5,198 bases of DNA, taken from the NCBI GenBank assembly GCA_027027675.1, contig JALVKT010000059.1, forward strand, positions 1 to 5,198, read 5' to 3'. The notes beneath the pieces are model-generated. The model saw nothing but the letters and a program-made list of their open reading frames with translations, did no database searches and was not told the DNA's origin. Shown piece by piece: positions 1-4,710 of this stretch; position 1 is the stretch's first letter; every line of letters starts with the position of its first letter. The position numbers were made by a program, and so were the translations under genes. The stretch is from Thermofilaceae archaeon (GTDB lineage Archaea; Thermoproteota; Thermoprotei; Thermofilales; Thermofilaceae).

Positions 1-63
1 GACGACATTATAAGCTACGACTACTCCCTCGAACTCTACAAGAAGATTGTGGCCCCAGGCTAG
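1..63 (+). CDS. C-terminal end of an unidentified plus-strand protein (5' truncated by window)
   Basis: Frame 1 is open from the first base and encodes 20 residues (DDIISYDYSLELYKKIVAPG) before a TAG stop at 61-63. Codon choice (GAC, TAC, CTC, AAG) matches the clearly real genes in the window, so this is probably a true coding tail. It is convergent with the globin gene, and the two stop codons share the CTAG tetramer at 60-63. The visible tail is too short to assign a family, and no function is proposed. Confidence 0.6.
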   Translation, partial: DDIISYDYSLELYKKIVAPG

Positions 64-70
64 CCCTGGG
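54..70. terminator. Short inverted repeat at the junction of two convergent genes
   Basis: CCCAGG (left arm with one extra C, 54-59) and CCTGGG (65-70) form a 6-bp GC-rich stem around the loop CTAGC, centred on the interlocking stop codons. No T-run follows directly on either strand. The nearest plus-strand run is TTTTT at 96-100, inside the globin 3' end. Archaeal termination depends mainly on U-tracts, so the stem itself is a weak terminator candidate. Confidence 0.25.
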
Positions 71-647
71 AGGCCACCCTTAACGTTTGGTACAGTTTTT
101 CCGTGTAGAGCTTTATGAGCCTGTCGACGAGGCCGCCGCTTATGCCCGTCGCCTCCCTGAAGACGAGGTCCTTGACGTACTCGTAGCTGAATATCATCAC
201 GGAGAGGTTCCATATCAGCGCCTTCATGAGGGGCATGCTGTCCTCCACCAGGGGGAGCAGCTCCCGCGCGAACGCGCCCATGTTGCATATCATGAGCCTC
301 TCGTCGACCCCGGCCCTAACGTGGGCCAGGCCAATCCTGAAGACCATGAGCGCGTGGCTCGCGCCGTAGTCTCCGCGGAAGACGTAGCGGAGCCAGTCCT
401 CGAAGAGCTTCTCGGCTCGTTCCCTCGAGAGCCCCGAGGATTCGACGACCCTCCGCGCCTCGGGGTCTCCGAGGAGCGAGTCGGTGACCCTAGCCACTAC
501 CTGGGGGAAGTGGGGCTCGACCCGCGGCGCCTCGCGGTGCAGGGCCTCAACGTCCTCCCCGGTTAGCCCCACGTAGCTGGCGCTCAGCCTGGCGGCGTTT
601 TCGACCCTCTGCCTAACCTCTTCGGGGTCTGGGGGATGAACGCTCAT
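60..647 (-). CDS. Single-domain protoglobin (globin-coupled-sensor-type globin), copy 1
   Basis: A 195-aa protein that resembles the protoglobin / globin-coupled-sensor globin fold (Pfam Protoglobin type). The segment IGLAHVRAGV (105-114) matches the F-helix signature around the proximal heme ligand, here His109. Before it come LFEDWLRYVF (81-90) and GDYG (92-95), which fit the E-F region, and the GALL-like segment MGAFARELLPLV (123-134) fits the G helix. The length equals a globin domain alone: there is no kinase, GGDEF or chemoreceptor module attached. By alignment with HemAT-type sensors, the distal B10 Tyr position appears to be Leu59. Likely role: heme-based binding or sensing of O2, NO or CO in the cytoplasm. 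This is inferred from the family. The start is ATG at 645-647. AGGT abuts it too closely for a normal ribosome site, so a short or absent leader is likely. Its paralogue lies 161 bp upstream in the same direction. Confidence 0.82.
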   Translation of the reverse strand: MSVHPPDPEEVRQRVENAARLSASYVGLTGEDVEALHREAPRVEPHFPQVVARVTDSLLGDPEARRVVESSGLSRERAEKLFEDWLRYVFRGDYGASHALMVFRIGLAHVRAGVDERLMICNMGAFARELLPLVEDSMPLMKALIWNLSVMIFSYEYVKDLVFREATGISGGLVDRLIKLYTEKLYQTLRVASQG

Positions 648-663
648 ACCTGAATATCGTGAT
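648..663 (-). promoter_or_regulatory. Predicted short leader of globin copy 1
   Basis: If the TTATAA box at 687-692 is used, transcription would begin about 26 nt downstream, near 663, giving a leader of roughly 16 nt. The only purine-rich element in it is CAGGT, directly against the ATG. A competing AT-rich box (TATTATTT, minus strand 668-675) would instead give a leaderless transcript. The sequence alone does not decide between them. Confidence 0.3.
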
Positions 664-680
664 AAAAAATAATATGAAAT

Positions 681-700
681 TTACGCTTATAACTGCGTAA
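681..700. promoter_or_regulatory. Operator-like inverted repeat enclosing the globin-1 TATA box
   Basis: TTACGC (681-686) and GCGTAA (695-700) are perfect 6-bp inverted arms separated by 8 bp (TTATAACT). The spacer contains, on the minus strand, TTATAA (692-687), the best TATA candidate for globin copy 1. It is placed correctly for a start near 663. A dimeric regulator bound here would cover the TBP site, as archaeal repressors often do. The arms are seen in the sequence; the regulator and its effect are inferred. Confidence 0.5.
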
Positions 701-791
701 GCAAACCATAATTATTAACACGTCATATACATGGTAGCCATAAAAAACGTTTGTTATGACTATTTTACCATTAAATTTAACATTAAACATT

Positions 792-801
792 GAGAAAATA
801 G
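792..801 (-). terminator. T-rich terminator candidate after globin copy 2
   Basis: On the minus strand CTATTTTCTC begins within about 10 nt of the TAA stop at 809-811. A stronger TTTTTT run follows at 748-743. Crenarchaeal transcripts usually end in such U-rich stretches. Together with the separate promoter-like site of copy 1, this suggests that the two globins are transcribed separately. Confidence 0.35.
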
Positions 802-808
802 GTAGAAT

Positions 809-1411
809 TTAAGCCTTGACCCTCGCATGGTCTGAGAGCTTCCCTATCAGCTCCTCCGTCGTCATATCGAAAAGCCTTTCCATAAGGCTCTTCTTCACGC
901 CTATAGTGTCCCTGAACACCACGTGCTTGATGTAGTTGTAGCTGTAAACCATCACCGCGAGGTTCCAGCTGAGAGCCTTAACCAGGGCATCCTTTTCGTC
1001 GACGAGCGGAAGGAGCTCCTTAGCGAAGACCCCCATCTGGCTTATCATTAGCCTCTCGTTAACCCCCACCTTTACGTGAATCAGGCCTGCCTTGAAGAGC
1101 CTTAGCACATATTCCTCCCCGTAGTCGCCCTCGAAGAGCTGCCTGAGCCACTCCTCGAAGAGGGCCACAGCCCTCTCCCTTGTAAGGCCGGCCTTCTCGA
1201 CGACCGCCAAGGCCTCTGGGTCCCTTAGCAGCTGGTCTGTTGCGCGCTCCGCCACTCCGTGTAGGTGGGGCTTCACCTTGGCTGCTTCTAGGCGTAGCTT
1301 CTCTATGTCCTCCTCTGTTAGGCCTAGGTGAATCTTTGCGTGCTCTGCTGACTCTACTATTCTGCGCTTTATATCCGCTATTTCATGCTTACTGTTTACT
1401 TGGAAGTTCAC
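809..1411 (-). CDS. Single-domain protoglobin (globin-coupled-sensor-type globin), copy 2
   Basis: A 200-aa paralogue of the globin at 60-647. A gapless alignment of residues 31-137 of this protein with the matching stretch of copy 1 gives about 64 identities in 107 positions by hand count. The F-helix signature is AGLIHVKVGV (108-117), with proximal His112. FEEWLRQLFEGDYG (85-98) precedes it and MGVFAKELLPLV (126-137) follows. The distal B10 position appears to be Leu62, as in copy 1. The N terminus is longer and more charged, and the C-terminal helix is rich in Lys and Glu. There is no output domain. The start is GTG at 1409-1411. It lacks an upstream Shine-Dalgarno sequence, but a TATA-like box lies about 28 nt away, which fits a leaderless mRNA. 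Ligand binding is inferred from the family. The divergence of copy 2 from copy 1 implies an old duplication with distinct roles. Confidence 0.82.
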   Translation of the reverse strand: MNFQVNSKHEIADIKRRIVESAEHAKIHLGLTEEDIEKLRLEAAKVKPHLHGVAERATDQLLRDPEALAVVEKAGLTRERAVALFEEWLRQLFEGDYGEEYVLRLFKAGLIHVKVGVNERLMISQMGVFAKELLPLVDEKDALVKALSWNLAVMVYSYNYIKHVVFRDTIGVKKSLMERLFDMTTEELIGKLSDHARVKA

Positions 1412-1434
1412 GGGGAAAGTTAACTGTGGGCCGC

Positions 1435-1450
1435 GTTTTTAATCTTTGTT
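1435..1450 (-). promoter_or_regulatory. TATA/BRE promoter of globin copy 2 (leaderless)
   Basis: On the minus strand, an A-rich BRE-like stretch (AACAAAG) is followed by ATTAAAAAC, a good archaeal TATA match centred near 1439. Initiation about 26 nt downstream falls near 1413, almost at the GTG start (1411), predicting a leaderless or near-leaderless transcript. The absence of any GGAGG- or GGTG-type site upstream of this GTG agrees. Confidence 0.55.
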
Positions 1451-1467
1451 TATTTAACATATATCTG

Positions 1468-1479
1468 GTAAATATTTAC
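1468..1479. promoter_or_regulatory. Perfect 12-bp palindrome upstream of the globin-2 promoter
   Basis: GTAAATATTTAC reads identically on both strands. Its centre is about 34 bp upstream of the TATA box of globin copy 2. That spacing suits an activator or upstream regulator rather than a TATA-occluding repressor. It shares only the GTAA/TTAC ends with the inverted repeat in front of copy 1, so the two need not bind the same protein. Confidence 0.35.
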
Positions 1480-1562
1480 ATTATACGAGGTATATCGCTT
1501 CTCCACATCACTAACCGGGAAATACTCCTTGCTAGACACGCCATAACCCCCCGGCGTAGAGT

Positions 1563-1577
1563 AGAGAAAAGTAAAGG
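1563..1577 (-). terminator. T-rich terminator candidate after the methyltransferase gene
   Basis: Directly after the TAG stop at 1578-1580 the minus strand reads CCTTTACTTTTCTCT, a pyrimidine-rich stretch of the kind used for archaeal termination. The rest of the 166-bp spacer to the globin start (1412-1577) holds the globin-2 promoter, the 12-bp palindrome and a short imperfect hairpin (ACGCC 1538-1542 / GGCGT 1553-1557). Confidence 0.35.
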
Positions 1578-2048
1578 CTAACGGCCGCGCCTGGGGCCGC
1601 GGAGCCTCGGCAGGAAGCGGCCACGGGACTCCATGAAGCGCCTGTACTCGTCGCCCCAGTGCCTGAGGAGCTCTTCCTCCTCCCTAGCTGCTAGGAGGTT
1701 CCAGAGAGGCAGCATGGCGGCGGCAAAGGCTAGGCCGGGGACACTGCACGCCCAGAGCGCTACGGTGAAGCTCATACCTATGAAGCACGTGTAGAAGGGG
1801 TGCCTCACGTACCTGTACGGCCCCCCGGTGAGGAGTCTGGGGAAGTCGCCTGGCTCGTCGTGCCTCTCGGGGTAGAGGCTGTGTATGTAGGCCGCGGCTA
1901 CGGCGAGGGCTAGCGTCGCCAGGCCCCACGCCCACCTCGCCTGGCCGCAGAGCAGCCCGGGCATGGGGGGCCAGTGGAGCAGTAGGCTCACAGCCACCTG
2001 CGCCGCGAAGGCCCTGAACGTCCAGCGGCGGAGCTTCGCGGACTCCAC
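1578..2048 (-). CDS. Membrane methyltransferase, isoprenylcysteine carboxyl methyltransferase (ICMT)-like family
   Basis: A 156-aa membrane protein. It has hydrophobic segments at about 14-30, 38-57 and 86-118. The family signature GPYRYVRHPFYT (76-87) is followed after the last membrane segment by AREEEELLRHWGDEYRRF (121-138). These two motifs are the S-adenosylmethionine-binding core shared by ICMT-like and phospholipid N-methyltransferase-like proteins. The C terminus is Arg-rich (PRLRGPRRGR). Reaction: SAM-dependent methyl transfer at the membrane. The substrate cannot be read from the sequence, and archaeal and bacterial members mostly have unknown substrates. The start is GTG at 2046-2048, without a clear ribosome site. 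The next in-frame GTG codons are at residues 18 and 20, inside the first hydrophobic segment, so the longer form is preferred. The gene is divergent from the ferritin/VIT1 gene across 82 bp. Confidence 0.78.
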   Translation of the reverse strand: MESAKLRRWTFRAFAAQVAVSLLLHWPPMPGLLCGQARWAWGLATLALAVAAAYIHSLYPERHDEPGDFPRLLTGGPYRYVRHPFYTCFIGMSFTVALWACSVPGLAFAAAMLPLWNLLAAREEEELLRHWGDEYRRFMESRGRFLPRLRGPRRGR

Positions 2049-2116
2049 AACTAACTATTACGAGGCCGTGTAGATACGCGTTGCTTCTAGGCGGAAGAGA
2101 TATCCCCGGGGGCGCG

Positions 2117-2125
2117 GGTGGAGGT
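2117..2125 (+). promoter_or_regulatory. Strong ribosome binding site deciding the ferritin-VIT1 start
   Basis: GGTGGAGGT is an extended match to the archaeal anti-Shine-Dalgarno sequence, 5 nt ahead of GTG at 2131. A nearby ATG at 2127 is in another frame and meets a stop after 10 codons, so the GTG is the supported start. No convincing TATA box is visible for either divergent gene in 2049-2116. Confidence 0.65.
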
Positions 2126-2130
2126 AATGG

Positions 2131-3030
2131 GTGTTGCCTGTGCCGCAGGGCTTGGCTGAGAGGGCCAGGGTGTACGCGCGTGACGAGCTGTTCGACTCTC
2201 TCCTCTACAGGGAGATGGCCCGTAGGAGCAAGGGGGAGAATAGGAGGATTCTCGAGGAGATGTCGAAGCAGGAGGAGTGGCACTACAGGTTCTGGTCGAA
2301 GTTCTCCGGCGAGGTCGGGCTTACCGCGTGGGACAGGGTTAGGCTTAAACTGTACCTGCTTGCCAGCCGGCTACTGGGCACCGTGTTCACGGTCAAGTTC
2401 CTCGAGAGGCATGAGGGCGAGGTCATACGGGAGTACAGGGAGCTTCTGGAGAGCGGCGCGCTCACGGGGAGGGACGAGGAGCTGCTCAAGAGGGTTATCA
2501 GGGACGAGGAGGAGCACGAGAACTACTTCGTGTCCCAGATAGACGAGTTCGCCGTCAGGCACCTCGGCTCAATAGCGCTGGGCATGGCGGACGCGATCAT
2601 AGAGCTGACAGGCGTGCACGCGGGCTTCCTCGGCTTCACCGCCTCGACGATACTCACGGGAATTGCGGGGCTCATAGTGGGCGTCTCAGCGGCGATGTCG
2701 ATGAGCGCGGCCAGCTACCTCCAGGCGAAGCAGGAGCACGGGAAGGAGCCGCTTGTCTCGGCGGCGGCCACGGGCATAGCTTACATTTTAACCGTGGTAG
2801 CGCTCACGTCACCCTTCTTCGTGCTCCCCGACATAGTGGAGGCCTTCGCCGCCTCCGTCGCGCTCGCCCTGGCCATACTCGCCTTCTTCTCCTACTACAG
2901 CAGCGTGATCTTCGACAGGGGCTTCCTCAAGGACTACCTGGAGAACGCGGGCCTGATACTCGTAGTTGTCGCGGTGAGCTACTACTTCGGCGAGTTCGTG
3001 CACCGCGTCTTCAAGAACATACCCGTCTAG
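2131..3030 (+). CDS. Ferritin-like (rubrerythrin-type) domain fused to VIT1/CCC1 membrane transporter, MbfA-like
   Basis: A 299-aa two-domain protein. Residues 15-140 form a helical ferritin-like domain with two ExxH metal-binding motifs, E48-H51 (EEWH) and E126-H129 (EEEH). Further carboxylates at E19, E95 and E97 are suitably placed for a di-iron site. Residues 145-295 carry about five hydrophobic segments (roughly 146-168, 170-192, 208-231, 236-258, 271-291) and begin with GMADAIIELTGVHAGFLGF, the VIT1/CCC1 family signature. The architecture matches bacterial membrane-bound ferritin A, which exports or detoxifies iron. Predicted role: sensing or oxidising Fe(II) (or Mn) on the cytoplasmic face and moving it across the membrane. 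The role is inferred from the family. The protein lacks cysteine, so the ferritin-like part carries no rubredoxin centre. It ends convergent with the sulfur cluster, across a bidirectional terminator. Confidence 0.85.
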   Translation: MLPVPQGLAERARVYARDELFDSLLYREMARRSKGENRRILEEMSKQEEWHYRFWSKFSGEVGLTAWDRVRLKLYLLASRLLGTVFTVKFLERHEGEVIREYRELLESGALTGRDEELLKRVIRDEEEHENYFVSQIDEFAVRHLGSIALGMADAIIELTGVHAGFLGFTASTILTGIAGLIVGVSAAMSMSAASYLQAKQEHGKEPLVSAAATGIAYILTVVALTSPFFVLPDIVEAFAASVALALAILAFFSYYSSVIFDRGFLKDYLENAGLILVVVAVSYYFGEFVHRVFKNIPV

Positions 3031-3043
3031 CTGAGCGGCGGCG

Positions 3044-3064
3044 AAACAAAAAAACTTTGTTTTT
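3044..3064. terminator. Bidirectional A/T inverted-repeat terminator between convergent genes
   Basis: AAACAAA (3044-3050) and TTTGTTT (3056-3062) are perfect inverted arms around the loop AAAAC. Read on the plus strand the site ends in TTTGTTTTT (3056-3064). On the minus strand it gives a run of seven T (complement of 3048-3054) and then GTTT. It lies 13 nt after the plus-strand stop and overlaps the TAA of the minus-strand gene (3063-3065). A single element therefore supplies U-tracts in both directions. Confidence 0.65.
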
Positions 3065-3497
3065 AGGCCTTCCCCGGCTCCTTTTCCTCTGCTAGGCTCT
3101 TCCCAAGCGCCTTCAGGAAGGCTACGAGGAAGCCTAGGCCGCGCTGCACGTCCGGGTCGCGCAGGGCTCCCAGGAGCCCGCCCAGCCCCACAGGCTCGGC
3201 CTCCTCGGGCACCGACTTGAGCGCCTTGTTCACCAGGTCTATGTTCTTGTTCACTGCCTCATAGTCGACCCTGCCGAGCGCGTCCAGTATGACGTCGAGC
3301 CTGTCGGCCACCTTGAGGAGGCCTGGGTGCATCAGGTACTTGAACAGGTACCTTAGCGTGTCCGGCTCCAGCACGTCGCCCACAGTCTCCAGCACGCCCA
3401 TCTCGTCCAGCTTTACGAGGAGGTCCAGCGTCCTCTCAAGCGCCGCGAGCCTCTCCCCGGTTAGCACTTCTTCAAGCTTCTCCGGCACGGCTACCAC
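3063..3497 (-). CDS. DUF1641 family protein, partner of the SQR flavoprotein
   Basis: A 144-aa soluble, mostly helical acidic protein. The C-terminal half carries the DUF1641 signature: a Gly/Leu stretch (GLGGLLGALRDPDVQRGLGF, 104-123) followed by LVAFLKALGKSL. There are no cysteines and no membrane segment. Members of this family are often encoded beside sulfide:quinone oxidoreductase-like flavoproteins in archaea and bacteria. Their biochemical role is not established. The start is GTG at 3495-3497, overlapping the SQR stop by 7 nt, with GAGGT (3505-3509) 7 nt upstream. A second GTG at codon 4 (3486-3488), preceded by GGGTGG, is an alternative. The overlap implies translational coupling and a stoichiometric partnership with SQR. 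It is the last gene of the cluster. Confidence 0.8.
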   Translation of the reverse strand: MVAVPEKLEEVLTGERLAALERTLDLLVKLDEMGVLETVGDVLEPDTLRYLFKYLMHPGLLKVADRLDVILDALGRVDYEAVNKNIDLVNKALKSVPEEAEPVGLGGLLGALRDPDVQRGLGFLVAFLKALGKSLAEEKEPGKA

Positions 3498-4681
3498 CCC
3501 CCATACCTCAGGAACACCTCTGGGGCCGAGGCCTCGAAGTAGGCCTCAAATATCGGGTCCCACAGCTCGGGGTACTTTATCGCGCTCCAGTAGGTCGCGA
3601 CGAAAAGCTCCTCCAGGAACCTCTTGAGGCCGGACAGCCTGACGGGGATGGGTGGGTGGTCGTAGTCGCTTATCACGAAGAGCCCCTTCCCGTCCGTGAT
3701 GAGCGGGCAGTTCGTCCTCCCCGAGTAGCGGGCGTCGAAGCCCTGCAGCCTCTTAGCGACGACTTCTGCCTGGAGGTGCGCCGTCACGCCGCTCTTCGAC
3801 GTGGGCGCGTTTGTGCAGTCGCCGATAGCGTAGGCGTCGTCGAATCCGACCACCTGGCTCGTGTACTTGTCTATCTTTATGTAGCCGCTGTCGTCCTTCA
3901 CGTTTCCAGGCTCCACCTTGTACTGCGGCCCAGTGTGGGGCGCCACGACCGCTGCTACGGTGAAGTCCAGCTCCTCGCCCTCGAGGCTGTATATCTTGTG
4001 CTTCTCCAAGTCTATGCTGTCAACCGTGAAGAAGGTGTGCGTCTCGATGCCGCGCGCCTCCAGCTCGGGCTCTATCACGTCGGCTATGGTCTTGGAGCTG
4101 TAGACGTGCGGGTAGGGCACCGCCAGTACAACCTTGACCTTGTCGGCTACGCCGAGCCTCTTGAAGAGCTCGTAGCTGAGGAAGGTGCCCTTGTGGGGGC
4201 CCGGCGGGCACTTGTATATGGGGTCCGCGATGGCTATTACGAAGCGGCCCTCCCTCATCGACGCCAGGGTGCGGTGGAGCTTCTCAGCGTTCTCCAGTGT
4301 GGAGTAGAAGTCGCCGAACCTCTCCACCAGCTCCCTGTGGCCGGGAACGGCGTCGAAGTCCAGCGGCGCCCCTGTGGCGAAGACCACGTAGTCGTAGCCG
4401 AGCTTGCCTCCACCCTTGAGGTGGACTGTACGCTCGTTGAGGTCTACGCCCACCACCTCGTCGTGGACGAAGTTTACGCCGGGCTTTAGGAGGCTCTTGA
4501 TGGGGCGCCTGAACTTCTCCTTGGGCTGTCCCTTGAAGGCCACCCAGAGGAAGCCTGGGAGGAAGACGTGGTACTCGCTCTTGTCGACTACTGTTACCTC
4601 GAACCTGTCCTGGGGGAGCAGGTTGGCGAGTATTGCCCCGCCTCCCCCGCCCCCCAGGATAACTACCTTCTCCTTCGCCAA
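3491..4681 (-). CDS. sqr: Sulfide:quinone oxidoreductase (SQR)-like FAD flavoprotein
   Basis: A 396-aa protein of usual SQR length. An N-terminal dinucleotide-binding strand runs into six consecutive Gly (10-15), followed by the second FAD motif ATGAP (102-106). The redox cysteines are Cys158 in YKCPPGP and Cys325 in NCPL. GDC (287-289) is the C-terminal FAD-binding motif. The tail (about 348-390, aromatic and amphipathic) fits monotopic membrane attachment near quinone. Reaction: two-electron oxidation of H2S to sulfane sulfur or polysulfide, with transfer to the membrane quinone pool. The extra N-terminal cysteine near residue 126 that holds FAD covalently in some SQRs is absent (FYSTLEN). 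The start is TTG at 4679-4681, 6 nt after GAGGTG (4688-4693). GTG at 4688-4690 would add three residues but lies inside that ribosome site. TusA is 29 nt upstream. A related flavoprotein with another sulfur acceptor is possible. Confidence 0.85.
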   Translation of the reverse strand: MAKEKVVILGGGGGGAILANLLPQDRFEVTVVDKSEYHVFLPGFLWVAFKGQPKEKFRRPIKSLLKPGVNFVHDEVVGVDLNERTVHLKGGGKLGYDYVVFATGAPLDFDAVPGHRELVERFGDFYSTLENAEKLHRTLASMREGRFVIAIADPIYKCPPGPHKGTFLSYELFKRLGVADKVKVVLAVPYPHVYSSKTIADVIEPELEARGIETHTFFTVDSIDLEKHKIYSLEGEELDFTVAAVVAPHTGPQYKVEPGNVKDDSGYIKIDKYTSQVVGFDDAYAIGDCTNAPTSKSGVTAHLQAEVVAKRLQGFDARYSGRTNCPLITDGKGLFVISDYDHPPIPVRLSGLKRFLEELFVATYWSAIKYPELWDPIFEAYFEASAPEVFLRYGGW

Positions 4682-4687
4682 GCGTGA

Positions 4688-4693
4688 CACCTC
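4688..4693 (-). promoter_or_regulatory. Ribosome binding site favouring the TTG start of SQR
   Basis: GAGGTG on the minus strand sits 6 nt before TTG (4679-4681). The in-frame GTG at 4688-4690 is part of the site itself and has no other ribosome site upstream. Just before it lies TCTTTTTCTC, a T-run within the TusA-SQR spacer that might cause partial termination between the two genes. Confidence 0.55.
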
Positions 4694-4710
4694 GCGAGAA
4701 AAAGAGGGGT

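Larger units (their letters stand above)
648..808. other. AT-rich spacer between the two globin genes
   Basis: This 161-bp stretch is much more AT-rich than its neighbours and holds no open reading frame with gene-like codon use. On the minus strand, soon after the stop of globin copy 2, there is a T-rich stretch (CTATTTTCTC, about 792-801) and further on TTTTTT (748-743). Both could act as archaeal U-tract terminators. A 10-bp palindrome TTAAATTTAA lies at 771-780. The promoter region of globin copy 1 fills the left part (about 648-700). Confidence 0.6.

Noticed and set aside
87..566. Plus-strand open frame of 159 codons opposite globin copy 1
   Set aside because: It is antisense to the protoglobin, with no family features; the minus-strand reading matches a conserved globin and its paralogue.
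722..760. Inverted arms GTCATA (722-727) and TATGAC (755-760) in the globin spacer
   Set aside because: Six-base arms separated by 27 bp in very AT-rich sequence are easily found by chance, and the position matches no promoter element.
1538..1557. Hairpin ACGCC / GGCGT downstream of the methyltransferase
   Set aside because: A five-base stem with a ten-base loop, located after rather than before the T-rich stretch on the minus strand, so it does not fit an intrinsic terminator.
1240..1581. Plus-strand open frame with hydrophobic stretches that leaves the globin-2 gene and crosses the spacer
   Set aside because: Half is antisense to the globin and half is AT-rich spacer containing the globin promoter; codon use is unlike the real genes and no ribosome site is present.
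2104..2111. CCCCGGGG palindrome upstream of the ferritin-VIT1 gene
   Set aside because: A short GC palindrome in a GC-rich leader next to the ribosome site; too short and composition-driven to call an operator.
1684..2283. Minus-strand open frame of 199 codons spanning the methyltransferase and the start of the ferritin-VIT1 gene
   Set aside because: It runs out of frame through the methyltransferase and antisense through mbfA-like sequence, is rich in Pro, Arg and His, and has no recognisable domain.
2081..2542. Plus-strand open frame overlapping the ferritin-like domain
   Set aside because: Arg, Ser and Gly-rich translation in a shifted frame of a clear gene; a shadow.
3656..4489. Long plus-strand open frame (277 codons) opposite SQR
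   Set aside because: It is fully antisense to a well-supported SQR gene, its translation is low-complexity in Val, Glu, Arg and Leu as expected for the complement of GC-rich codons, and no family is recognisable.
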